64,000 nucleotides of DNA from Craterostigma plantagineum. Lineage: Eukaryota; Streptophyta; Magnoliopsida; Lamiales; Linderniaceae. Positions 46,258 to 57,400 of this stretch are shown here, one piece after another. The position numbers were made by a program, and so were the translations under genes. Each line of letters begins with the position of its first letter. The stretch's first letter is position 1. The stretch spans positions 171,001 to 235,000 of the forward strand of contig JAPQWV010000495.1 in the NCBI GenBank assembly GCA_027422505.1. The letters run 5' to 3'. Below the pieces are notes generated by a model that saw only the letters and a list, made by a program, of their open reading frames with translations, made no database searches and had not been told where the DNA came from.

Positions 46258-47017
46258 CGGACTGAATTAATTATATGCGCTGGACTCTTGAATTTTCCTC
46301 TATTTAGTAAGTCCGCTGTAAGTTGGAGTGAAGGGAAATAAAAATTCTGGAAGAAGAACTCGATGTCGATAGTGGAATTGTTGTGAAGATGTATGCTTTT
46401 ACTGTGTCGGATTTTTGTGTAATCTGAATATTTGGGAAATCCACGGTTGGGCTCGCGTGGCGGCGTGTAGAGCCTAAAGCATTGCCACGTCGGCCCAAAC
46501 TTAAGCAATGTCTGAGCTGAGGCGAAGAGTAATTAATTAAATGTCTAACCAATTAGTGCAGCAAGTGCGAACGTTTAATTGAATTGAATAGAAAATTCGC
46601 ACAGGCTGGCTTGGCTATTACTCCTAGGTAAGGCTAAAATTAAAGAGATTTATTACAAAAGTCTCAAGAGCAATGAATGACAATTAGTCAAATGCTTATA
46701 ATAAATTAGTTCTAAAATAAAGGAGAAAAATCTGTGTGTATATGACTTGCTGCTACTCTGCTGCACAAAACATTCCCATTAGAATGAACACATACGTACA
46801 TGCACACTCACACACCCAAAAAAACAAACACCATCGCTTCCATTCCTACGCACCACGAAAATAGTCGTGTCCCAACGGAATCATGAAAATCACACAAACT
46901 AAAAACACATTCACCGACACAAGAAAATCACATCTCTTACCATTCGATAGCTCGGAAAATCCACCAACTCCATAAATCGAATTGAATCAAAGAGATAATA
47001 ATCAAACAGCGGAGAAA
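46258..47017. other. Intergenic, upstream of the translocator gene
   Basis: AT-rich and without recognisable genes. It probably holds the promoter of the following gene. Confidence 0.5.
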
Positions 47018-48466
47018 ATGGCATCACCAGCATCGAAGAAACAAGCTGTATTCATAACCAGCCTCATAGGCCTATGGTATTCCACCAACATTGGCGTTCT
47101 TCTCCTCAACAAGTATCTTCTATCAAACTATGGCTTCTCTTTCCCAATCTTTCTCACAATGTGCCACATGTCAGCATGTGCTGTCCTCAGTTATGTATCA
47201 ATCATATTCCTCAAGATAGTCCCCGCGCAAGGATCAAATCGAGGTCACAGTTCTTGAGGATTGCTACGCTAAGTGTTGTGTTCTGTGCTTCTGTGGTTGG
47301 TGGGAATGTATCGTTGAAGTATCTGGCCGTGTCATTTAATCAGGCCGTTGGTGCAACAACGCCCTTCTTCACTGCATTGTTTGCTTATCTGATGACAAGG
47401 AAGAGAGAGGCTTGGGCTACTTATAGCTGTCTCGTGCCTGTGGTCGGAGGAGTTGTCGTTGCAAGTGGGGTATGTGTCTTTTTGATTGATTTCATAAATG
47501 GAGCTTCTTAACGTAGAATTTCATTTGGTCAAACTGTGGTTTGTCATATGATTTTTTTGGGGCTAATTAGTGTGTTTATTTGTGATTTATTGCAAAGATT
47601 TCCATTTTATTCACCTCTAACTGATGTCGATGTCGATTCCTGGCATATGGTAAATTGTTGATTTTCTTTGTCTTGTGTGAAAAAAAGTGTGATCTTGTCT
47701 GGAATATTGCCTCTTCTTGTTTTAAAAAGATCTGACCTTGGTTGTAAGGTGTAGTTTGAATATCAGATCTCAAAAACCTTGACTCGTCCGATCAGAACTA
47801 TCCGTTTTTCCTGTCATAACATCAACGGTCATGGTCGGTTGAGTATTCTGAATCGTTCATTGCTTTACAGTTGAATTTTACTATTACATCGAACTAGTGT
47901 AGGCGAGTGCGTTCGTGATGAGATGTACAATATTTGCGACGATCTCAGTCTCAGATGAAACAATATATTGACACTTTACTTGCAGGGTGAGCCAATGTTC
48001 CATTTGTTTGGATTCATTATGTGTGTAAGTGCAACTGCTGCAAGGGCTTTCAAATCCGTGCTTCAAGGAGTCCTCCTCTCCAACGAAGGGTAATTTTTTC
48101 TCTTGCAAAATAGAAACTGTAATCTCTCCTATAGCTTATTAGGTATGGCAACAACTAAAAAGGACCTGTCTTATCTACGCTGTTCGCTAGCAATCAGCTT
48201 ATAACAGCAGCATAGTTTCGTCGCTGCAGGGAAAAGTTGAACTCGATGAATCTGATGCTTTATATGTCCCCCATCGCTGTTTTAGTTTTGCTTCCTGCTG
48301 CCTTGGTAATGGAGCCTAATGTATGGAGCACAGTCATTTCACTTGGAGCTCAACAAAAATTCATGTGGCTTCTTCTTTTTGTTAATTCAACAATGGCTTA
48401 TGGTGCTAATCTCTGCAACTTCTTGGTCACCAAGCATACTAGTACCCTAACTCTACAGGTCATCCA

Positions 48467-48504
<38 letters not shown>

Positions 48505-48698
48505 ATGTGCATATAGAGGGTTGTTTGACCATTTGTCTCAAACCATTTCAGGTGCTAGGCAATGCTAAAGGGGCAGTCGCTGTAGTGATCTCCATACTCA
48601 TCTTCCGAAACCCAGTGACGTTTATTGGTATCGCAGGCTACACAATGACTGTAATGGGGGTGGTTGCTTATGGAGAATCAAAGAGAAGATTTAAATGA
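47018..48698 (+). CDS. Sugar phosphate/phosphate-translocator-type nucleotide-sugar transporter (At5g04160/At3g10290-like)
   Basis: Five coding segments encode a ten-helix drug/metabolite-type transporter: [40 protein letters not shown], then [93 protein letters not shown] and [20 protein letters not shown], ending [10 protein letters not shown]. The C-terminal KRRFK fits a Golgi/ER-type localisation signal of this clade. The substrate is not determined by sequence; the family includes UDP-sugar and triose-phosphate carriers. One base is missing at 47229-47231 (after GTC CCC GCG CAA), between the second and third helices, where relatives read through in one frame. Since the rest is well kept and splice sites are intact, this may be an assembly error. 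Confidence 0.82.
48470..48504. repeat. (CT)n(TA)n microsatellite in the last intron
   Basis: CT run followed by TA run just after the donor of the final intron of the translocator gene. Confidence 0.85.
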
Positions 48699-49021
48699 GC
48701 ATTTGTATACTTCTTTATTAAATTGAATGCAAGCAAGTGAATTGCTACAGAGGAATGGGATTGTTCCATCATGCTATCTGTTGCTGTTGCAATTCTGATG
48801 ACAAATGTAGGGAATATAGATTGATAGCTAAGCCATGTTTGCTCATTGTATTTCAAAGCAAATTGACTCAATGTTCGACCAAACCAGAAGACCATAGCTG
48901 AAGATAATCAAATGAAATGACTTATGTTATTAGTGTTGTCTAAGTTGAACAGAAAGCAGGAAATGCACCATAACATTAAATGGCGAATGCATTTGTTTGA
49001 CTGAAACAAAACCCACCCTTT

Positions 49022-50434
49022 TCACCGAGTTATATGAGCAATGAATGCATCGAGTTCCCTGCAAGCTTCACCACCTTCTTCCATTGATTTGTTAATGGCA
49101 ATGCTGATGTCATTTGCTCTTCTTCTAGTCTTATTTCCTTCTTCTGATGCCATCAACCTCTCCACTACGTTCTTGATCACCGCAGCCCTCACTGGTTCAC
49201 CTCTCTCATGCCACTCGCTCACCATGAATCCTACCTTGAGCACTCTCGTCACAAAGATCGCATTGATGGGCTGATCAGAGTGCATGGGCCAAGCAGCTAT
49301 AGGAACCCCAAAGCTCATACTCTCATAGCAAGAGTTCCAACCGCAGTGGGTCATGAATCCACCTATCGATTCGTGTGCCAGAATTTCCAGCTGAGGAGCC
49401 CAATCTCTTACCACCAATCCTCTGTCTCCAACCCTTTCTTCGAACGCTTGAGGTAGTCCGATCTTTCTCGCTTCTTTCGCAAAAATATCGGCTCTATCCG
49501 ACTCTCTCAGCACCCACAGAAACTTGTGATTGCTCTGCTCGAGCCCCATAGCTATCTCCCTTGCTTCGTCCTCTGAAAGGGAAACGCTTGTTCCAAAGGA
49601 AACGTAGATAACCGATGCTGGTTCTTGCTTGTGGAGCCACTCCAAGCACTCGTGGCTGCTCCTTTTTTCGATTTTCCTAGGAATCGTTGGCATAATGGCC
49701 CACTGTAGTTTGTCTTTGCCGCCACTGATCTCTTCCCTAGCCATGAGATTGACGAAAGCATCATCGATGACTCTGCTGGTGTTGTGTACATCTCCACATC
49801 TCTCTTGGATATCATTGTGCAGTATGAACTGTAGAACTGCCTCTGGCATGAGCTCACTCACAGAAGGAAACTCCTCCTCAACTAGTCCTCCGTCAACTTG
49901 GAAGGGCTTACCCTTGGCATCCCACAACGAGTAGAAAAGATTGAAAGCAGACAAGCAGTTGAATGCATAGGACTCCACATCAGAAATCTTAACAGCATCC
50001 CTGACAGCCTCGGACATCATCCTGTCGTATATTAGGACGACCCTCTTTGAGGAAGGCGATAGTTGTTGTTCCCTGACGAACGAGGTAACAGCTTGTCTGA
50101 GGCCCACGTAAGCTTGAGTCGCCGGAGCAAAATGCAGCGGCGTTTTGTCCAGAGCATGGGGATTTGGATCGGGGGCGGAGATCGGAGGAGTTGGGAAGTC
50201 GTGGAATTGGATGCCTGACAACAGATCGCCGTTGCATCGGAATTTGGCTTGGCGGTTATGAGTCTCGGTGCCGATGAAGTGGACTTTGAGGCCGTAGGAT
50301 GCAATTAGAGAAGAGAGTTGAACAAGCTGATTGAGGTGGCTTTGAGCTGGTAAAGGCACCATGACGACAACAGCAGCTTTTTCATTATACCCAAGTCTAA
50401 CAGAGGAGGAGGTTATTAGTAGAGTTGGATCCAT
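49022..50434 (-). CDS. UDP-glycosyltransferase, zeatin O-glucosyltransferase-like (UGT93 type)
   Basis: An intronless 470-residue family-1 glycosyltransferase starting at the ATG at 50434. The N-terminal acceptor domain has VVVMVPLPAQSHLNQLVQLS with the catalytic His (HLNQ), and the C-terminal PSPG box runs WAPQLEILAHESIGGFMTHC, GWNSCYESMSFGVPIAAWP, MHSDQ. The last residue of the box is Gln, the usual mark of glucose donors. Relatives such as zeatin O-gluco- and xylosyltransferases share the PMHSDQP and VLKVG sequence after the box. These enzymes glycosylate the side chain of zeatin and so inactivate cytokinin, but acceptor prediction from sequence is weak and other phenolic or terpenoid acceptors are possible. 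The frame is intact and of family-typical length. Confidence 0.88.
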   Translation of the reverse strand: MDPTLLITSSSVRLGYNEKAAVVVMVPLPAQSHLNQLVQLSSLIASYGLKVHFIGTETHNRQAKFRCNGDLLSGIQFHDFPTPPISAPDPNPHALDKTPLHFAPATQAYVGLRQAVTSFVREQQLSPSSKRVVLIYDRMMSEAVRDAVKISDVESYAFNCLSAFNLFYSLWDAKGKPFQVDGGLVEEEFPSVSELMPEAVLQFILHNDIQERCGDVHNTSRVIDDAFVNLMAREEISGGKDKLQWAIMPTIPRKIEKRSSHECLEWLHKQEPASVIYVSFGTSVSLSEDEAREIAMGLEQSNHKFLWVLRESDRADIFAKEARKIGLPQAFEERVGDRGLVVRDWAPQLEILAHESIGGFMTHCGWNSCYESMSFGVPIAAWPMHSDQPINAIFVTRVLKVGFMVSEWHERGEPVRAAVIKNVVERLMASEEGNKTRRRANDISIAINKSMEEGGEACRELDAFIAHITR

Positions 50435-51660
50435 TGATTTTTTTATAGGGGATTTTCGAGCTGTTCACTACAAAACGAGGAAGGGGATGGATGAATGGCA
50501 CGGCTATTTTATAATGAAAGAAGAGAGGGTTTGACTTGACTTGACAGGTAGGCTTGGAGTGATTGATTGATACTGCGAAAGAACGAGTTTGACTTCACTG
50601 CATCTGCTGCATGTACTAGTTAGTTGGATGACGGACCGACAGGCAGTCAGTTTGTGAAATAAAAAAGGGCTTTTTGTTGGGTCTATCTGAGGCCGGGAGG
50701 GCTCTTGTCTTGGGAATTTTTTCACGTTTTTGGTTAGCATATTGTTAAGCCATCATTTAACCCAGTTTGAGTAAAAGCCCAACACATGTAATTGTTCCAA
50801 CCAACATGTAGAATCTCTTCAGATAAATAAAATGCATACACTGATGCGAGCCGTGAAAGTTCCAAGTGTATTCGTTCGCTACTTTTCTTGCACAATAAAA
50901 ACATAGAATCTCTGCGTTAATTTACTCTATACAACAAAATAATGCATGGGAGGAGTTTACCAAGCGACGGGTGATAATAAATACCATATGGAATTCTCAC
51001 AAGTACCAAGCGCCGATTCTAATTACACAACTATGACAAAACCTCAGACGTGTGCATTGATATTCTTACACAATTATGACAAAACCTCAGACGTGTGCAT
51101 TGATATTCTTGGCCTATAAATAAAATATTATTGTGTTATTTTCAATCGTTAAATTATGTTGACGATGGTTTATTTATATAAACTATGTTAGTGGTTACTA
51201 AATCTACAACGTGGCAAATACATATAAGTCTTGGTCGTAAATAAAATGTTGGTCAGCCATATGATTTGGCTCTAGCACAAAAAAACAAGCTGTTTGGAAC
51301 CGACTAAAACTTTTAATATTTACTAAGGCCAAATATGTAACGAAGAAGCCCCTTTCGTATCATTAGTTTAGTATATAATTTATGAGTTGCATAGGAGTGA
51401 ATGTCGTTTGAATGCAGCATCTTTATTTTGATATTCCAAATCAATGTTGACAAAGATATTATTGTTATCAATCTACGGCCATTAGTGTGCCTTATATGCC
51501 TTGTGTAAAATACTAGCTTTTGCTCTATGGACGATCAATTCTTACGATGCCCTATTGAATGTGTCGTATCGTTATAATATGTCATCTCAAATGTTTCAAC
51601 CAACTGTGTGTCCGAAAAGAATAAATACATGTATTAGTATTTGTTTGGCATGATTACATT
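50435..51660. other. Intergenic DNA with a small tandem duplication
   Basis: No genes are seen. A 43-bp tandem duplication with one mismatch lies at 51023-51065 and 51066-51108 (each containing AAAACCTCAGACGTGTGCAT). Confidence 0.7.
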
Positions 51661-51668
51661 GGAAACAG

Positions 51669-51718
<50 letters not shown>
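51669..51718. repeat. (CT)n microsatellite
   Basis: About 25 CT units. Confidence 0.95.
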
Positions 51719-51721
<3 letters not shown>

Positions 51722-51807
51722 ACTCAGCCTAGCTAATAAATACAACGCAAGCCTGACTGGTTTCTTCTTGCGTGCCCAACAACAGACCCGGAGGCACATG
51801 AAATTAA

Positions 51808-51982
51808 ATATGAGACAGCAATACGACGACGAAATAGTTCCTCCACTCCCAAGGAGAACCATTAGTAGCTCATCATCATCAATATCTTCTTACAAATCAA
51901 TAAGCAACAGTAATAATAATAAGGTGATCCCATACAACACCTTATCTAGCCCCTGCTGCTCAAGCCACCACCACCACCGTGC
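51808..51982 (+). other. Short ORF fragment of unknown nature
   Basis: From an ATG at about 51808, about 58 codons read with plausible plant composition (QQYDDEIVPPLPRRT, a Ser run, then CCSSHHHHR), then run into the edge of a MITE-like sequence. It could be the start of a truncated gene. No family is recognised and its coding status is doubtful. Confidence 0.25.
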
Positions 51983-52170
51983 CCTAGGGATGGCAATTTT
52001 TTTTGGACCCGGCCCATACCCATAAGACCCTACCCATTAATTATGGGTATGGGTCTTTAAAATTTATATTTAATGAGTATGGGCCAGATCCAGACCCAAT
52101 TAACTTAATTTGGGTCTTAAATGGGTATTACCCATTTACCCATCTACCAAAATCATTTTTAAACTAAAAG
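51983..52170. mobile_element. Partial hAT-type MITE
   Basis: It begins CCTAGGGATGGCAATTTTTT and continues with GGGTATGGGTC and TACCCATTTACCC blocks, typical of one hAT MITE group. A matching right end was not found, so it is truncated or fused to the SUFC fragment that follows. Confidence 0.45.
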
Positions 52171-52244
52171 GTTATTCTAGTCAATAATTTCCCAAAATTC
52201 CTAAAATTAGGGTTTCCTTCTAAGAGTTTCATGCGAGCTTAGGA

Positions 52245-52413
52245 ACTAAACGCCACCGGTTTCGTTGTGCCAGAGCTTCCGCCGGCTTCATCCGCTGCTG
52301 ACCGCGGAGGAGGCCCGAAATTGCTGCTCGGAGTTAAAGAGCTTTCAGTCGTCATCGCGGAGTCGAAGCAGCCAATTTTGAAAGGTGTTAATCTAAGTGT
52401 CAATGAAGGCGAG
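52245..52413 (+). pseudogene. SUFC/ABCI6 exon 1 fragment
   Basis: An open frame ending at a GT donor (52414) reads LLLGVKELSVVIAESKQPIL and KGVNLSVNEGE, the start of the chloroplast Fe-S assembly ATPase SufC (ABCI6). In the full gene the next exon carries the Walker A box, but no such exon follows. Upstream of the frame is a TAG and then the MITE-like sequence, so the transit peptide and start are missing as well. The following 340 bp resembles intron DNA and ends at the junction with the UTP11 5'UTR. This is a fragment moved as DNA, intron included. Confidence 0.75.
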
Positions 52414-52584
52414 GTACGACGTAACTGATCGGCTTGAGTGTTGTTAATTTATTGTTTAGTTTATGTTAATTGGGACTTTGAGGCGAAGGAAAAGTTACAA
52501 TATACGATTGTGTGTTTTATTATTTGATTTCAATTTGAGATGTTTAATCTTTGCGGAAACTGTTTAATCTTTCTGCACTGAATT

Positions 52585-52758
52585 TATCTTCTATACTGCC
52601 CTTCCTTTGATAATTTTTTATGGTTGAATTAGGCTGAAATTTATACGTTCTAAATCATTTTCACCTAAATAGGGTCTGTAGTCAAGCAGATTTTCAAGAA
52701 GTTCCTCTAAATTACTTAGTGTGGTTTCTACAGATTAGTATCTTCTATACTGCCCTTC
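52585..52758. repeat. 20-nt direct repeat at the SUFC/UTP11 junction
   Basis: The 20-mer TATCTTCTATACTGCCCTTC occurs at 52585-52604 and again at 52739-52758. The second copy ends precisely where homology to the UTP11 5'UTR begins, sharing CCCTTC with it. It looks like a templated filler made during repair. Confidence 0.85.
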
Positions 52759-52774
52759 AGCTAGGCTCGTAAAA

Positions 52775-54441
52775 ATGTCATCTTTGAGGAATGCTATCCC
52801 AAGAAGAGCACACAGGGAGCGCGCGCAGCCGTAAGTTTCTAATTTCTACTCTAGAGAATTCGTGCCCTTCCGATTTTGTATTTAATTGAGAAGATCAATG
52901 TTTCGTCCGTCAACTTGTGCTTTCAATATGTTTGATAAAATGCTCACTCGAGTTATTCTGTAAAGTGTAAACTCAACAGGTAGGAGCTTTTTGTGAAATT
53001 CTGTTTTTTTTTTTCTCTCTAACTTAGGAACAAATTTAGGATTTTGATTGCTCGCAGACTATATAGTTCAGGAGAAACAGCTCAAGATTCAAGTGATGTA
53101 GTGAAAAAGATCTGCAAATTAATGACTTCTTGCCCCAATGTAGGCCTTGACATTGCGCTTGACCAGAGCGGTGTAAGGGTGTCGGAAGACGTAGTTGAAA
53201 AAGTGCTAGAGAAGTTTGAAAATGCCGGAATGCTGGCCCATCGTTTCTTTGAATGGGCCGGCAAGCAACGCCATTATTCCCATAGTATCAGAGCGCACCA
53301 TGTAATGATCGAGTCCTTGGCGAAGATAAGACAGTATGAGATAGTGTGGGATCTCGTCAACAGCATGAGGAGCAAAGGATTGCTAAATATGGAGACTTTC
53401 TGTATAATCATGAGGAAGTATGCGAGGGCGCAGAAAGTGGATGAAGCAGTCTATACGTTCAATGTGATGACTAAATATGGCATAACTCCGAATCTAGCTG
53501 CATTTAACGGGCTGTTGAGTGCTTTGTGCAAGTCTAAGAATGTCCGGAAAGCTCAGGAGATATTTGATTCCATTAAAGGCCAGTTTGTCCCAGATTGCAA
53601 GACCTATAGCATTTTGCTTGAAGGCTGGGGTAGAGCTCCCAATTTGGCTAAAGCTAGGGAAATATTCAGTGAAATGACCGATTCTGGTTGTACTCCAGAT
53701 ATCGTGACGTATGGGATTATGGTTGACATCCTTTGTAAAGCGGGTAGAACAGATGAAGCAGTTGAAGTTATTTCCGAGATGGAATTCAATGGAGTTCAGC
53801 CTACGTCGTTTATCTACAGTGTCTTGATACATACATACGGGATTGAAAATAGAATTGAGGATGCTGTTGACACATTCCTTCAAATGGAGAGAAGTGGAGT
53901 TAACCCCGACGTGGCTGCATATAACGCATTGATTAGTGCTTTCTGCAAAGTAAATAAGTTCCAAAACGCGTATAAAGTTGTGTACGAGATGGAGAAGAAA
54001 GGGGTGAGGCCCAACTCTAGGACCTGTAATATCCTCATAAATGGCTTGATCGGTCGTGAGGAGACAGATGAGGCTTTTAAGGTGTTTCGTAAGATGATGG
54101 AAACTTGCGAGGCAGATGCAGACACTTACACGATGATGATAAAGATGTTCTGTGAGAGAGATGAAGTCGAAAGAGCTCTAAAGGTGTGGAGATATATGGA
54201 AAAGAAACAGTTTTCTCCGAGCATGCACACATTCTCTGCGCTTATAAATGGACTGTGTGAGAAGGGGGACGTGTCTAGGGCGTGCATTTTCATGGAGGAT
54301 ATGATGGAAAGAGGCATAAGACCAGGTAGGCATACCTTCGGGAAGCTGAGGAAATTACTCTTGAAACAAGGAAGAGAAGATGTACTTGTTTTCTTACATG
54401 AGAAGATGAACCTTTTGGTCAAGGAACCGTTGTTCGATTGA
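52775..54441 (+). CDS. Chimeric gene: UTP11 exon 1 spliced to a P-class PPR protein (copy 2)
   Basis: Inverted copy of the chimera at 36-37.65 kb. Exon 1 (52775-52830, MSSLRNAIPRRAHRERAQ) has the donor GTAAGTTTC, and exon 2 (53028-54441) follows the acceptor AACTTAG. The junction keeps the frame and the product is again 489 residues. The two PPR parts differ at about 17 of 465 residues by eye, 11 of them in the first 74; the last 130 or so are identical. In contrast to copy 1, only about 22 bp of UTP11 sequence remains upstream of the ATG, so the promoter must come from the SUFC fragment or newer DNA. About 50 bp after the stop, the homology to copy 1 ends at the junction with the chelatase fragment. 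A frame kept open in two copies argues that both are or recently were functional. Confidence 0.8.
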
Positions 54442-54491
54442 TGACATATGAAAAGAGTTCCAACTTCCAAACTTAACAAATGTGCTGTGCT

Positions 54492-57400
54492 AGAATGTAC
54501 ATACTCAGCCTACAGTTCTGGTTAGGAGGTTCATCTGATAATCTTGTCAACTTTTTGAAGATGATTTCTGGTTCTTACATTCCGGCTCTGAAAGGGACCA
54601 AGGTCGAGTATGCAGATCCTGTTCTGTACTTGGATAGCGGGATTTGGCACCCAATGGCACCTTGCATGTACGATGATGTAAAGGAATACTTGAATTGGTA
54701 TGGCACGAGAAGAGACGCAAACGACAAGCTTAGGAGTCCAAGTGCTCCCATCATTGGACTTGTTTTACAGAGGAGTCATATTGTTACGGGTGATGAGAGT
54801 CATTATGTGGCTGTGATCATGGAACTCGAAGCTAGAGGAGCCAAAGTCATTCCAATATTTGCTGGTGGTCTTGATTTTTCGGGCCCTGTCGAGAAGTTCT
54901 TTATTGATCCATCACGAAGAAACCGATGGTGAACTCTGTCGTGTCGCTTACCGGTTTTGCCCTAGTGGGTGGTCCGGCGAGGCAAGACCATCCTAGGGCA
55001 GTGGAGGCACTGATGAAGCTCGATGTGCCTTACATTGTGGCGTTGCCTTTGGTGTTTCAGACCACCGAGGAGTGGTTGAATAGTACATTGGGGCTTCATC
55101 CGATTCAGGTTGCTCTTCAAGTGGCTTTGCCCGAGCTCGATGGTGGGATGGAACCTATTGTCTTTGCTGGCCGTGACCCTCGATCAGGCAAGTTATTTTC
55201 AACCTTTTTTCTGAATTGTTCCTTTGGCATTTGATGCTTAGGCTATTCTGATAAAGAGTCCTCATCATTTTGTTTCTGTTACTCAATTCATTTTCTGTGA
55301 TTATTACAGGAAAATCACATGCCCTTCACAAAAGGGTGGAGCAGCTCTGCAGCAGAGCCATCAAATGGGCAGAGCTGAAGAGGAAATCGAAGGTACCTAT
55401 CTCAACCATCACGGAAGTGTGAGCTGCACTGATCTTAACAAGTTACTGACATCGAAGCTATTTTAATTGTTTCTATGCAGACAGAGAAGAGGCTGGCAAT
55501 TACTGTTTTCAGCTTCCCTCCAGACAAAGGCAATGTTGGAACTGCAGCTTACCTAAACGTCTTCTCTTCCATCTATTCTGTCCTGAAAGATCTCAAAAAT
55601 GATGGATACAACGTTGAGGGCCTCCCCGAAACTGCCGAAGCTCTAATCGAAGAGGTAATTCAAGACAAAGAGGCCCAGTTTAACAGCCCAAATCTCAACG
55701 TAGCGTACAAGATGGGCGTGAGGGAGTACCAGAGCTTAACACCATATGCAACTGCTCTGGAAGAAAACTGGGGAAAACCTCCCGGCAATCTGAACTCTGA
55801 TGGTGAAAACCTCCTGGTTTATGGCAAACAGTATGGCAATGTGTTCATCGGCGTTCAGCCCACTTTCGGCTATGAGGGAGATCCCATGAGGCTTCTCTTC
55901 TCCAAGTCCGCGAGCCCGCATCATGGATTTGCTGCTTATTACTCGTTCGTGGAGAAGATCTTTAAAGCTGATGCTGTACTTCACTTTGGTACCCACGGTT
56001 CTCTAGAGTTCATGCCTGGGAAGCAAGTAGGCATGAGCGATGTTTGTTACCCGGATAGTCTTATCGGGAACATCCCAAACATCTATTATTACGCAGCTAA
56101 CAACCCGTCTGAGGCGACTGTTGCCAAACGTCGTAGCTATGCAAACACCATCAGTTACTTGACCCCTCCAGCCGAAAACGCCGGGCTCTACAAGCGCTTA
56201 AAGCAGCTGAGCGAGCTCATCTCTTCTTACCAATCTCTTAAAGACTCGGGTCGTGGCCCTCAGATCGTCAACTCCATCATTGGTACGGCCAGGCAGTGCA
56301 ATCTGGACAAAGACGTCGAACTCGCAGAAGAGGGCGTTGAAATATCTGCTAAAGAGCGTGACTTGGTCGTTGGAAAAGTGTATTCCAAGATTATGGAGAT
56401 CGAATCCAGGTTACTGCCTTGTGGGCTTCATGTGATCGGTGAGCCTCCTTCTGCTATAGAGGCGATAGCAACTTTGGTGAACATTGCGGCCTTGGATCGT
56501 CCAGAAGATGATATCTCTTCTCTTCCTTCAATATTAGCAGAGACTGTGGGCAGAAACATCGAGGATGTTTACAGAGGAAGCGACAAAGGTATCTTACAGG
56601 ATGTGGAGCTTCTTCGTCAGATCACTGAGGCATCACGCGGAGCGATCACTGCTTTCGTGAACCGAACAACAAACGACAAAGGGCAGGTTGTTGACGTAAC
56701 AAACAAGCTAACGAAGATCCTCGGATTTGGAATCAACGAGCCATGGGTTCAATACCTCTCAGACACAAAATTTTACAGGGCCGATAGGGAAAAACTCAGA
56801 GTCTTGTTTCAGTTCCTTGGAGAATGCCTGAAGCTGGTCGTGGCTGACAATGAGTTGGGAAGTTTGAAGCAAGCTCTGGAAGGGAAGTACGTCGAGCCGG
56901 GTCCCGGAGGTGACCCGATTAGAAACCCGAAAGTCTTGCCCACGGGTAAAAATATACACGCTTTGGACCCACAATCAATTCCCACAACAGCAGCTATGCA
57001 GAGCGCGAAGGTGGTTGTCGATAGGTTGCTCGAGAGGCAAAGGGTCGACAATGGAGGAAAGTATCCCGAGACAGTTGCTCTCGTATTGTGGGGTACAGAT
57101 AACATTAAGACTTACGGCGAATCACTGGCTCAGGTTCTGTGGATGATTGGTGTAAGGCCAGTTGCAGATACCTTTGGACGTGTGAACCGCGTTGAACCCG
57201 TGAGCCTTGAAGAGCTGGGAAGGCCTAGGGTTGATGTTGTGGTGAACTGTTCGGGCGTTTTCAGAGATCTTTTCATCAATCAGGTATGATAGTATATACT
57301 ACACACATCTTTTCTATATTTCCTCATTCTACTACTGCTACTACTACTAAAATTACATTTCTGTTTTATGCTTGCTTGCAGATGAATCTCCTTGATCGGG

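Noticed and set aside
51768..52025. 85-codon open frame with His and Ser runs as a new gene
   Set aside because: It runs into MITE sequence and has no family resemblance; only the first part was kept as a low-confidence fragment.
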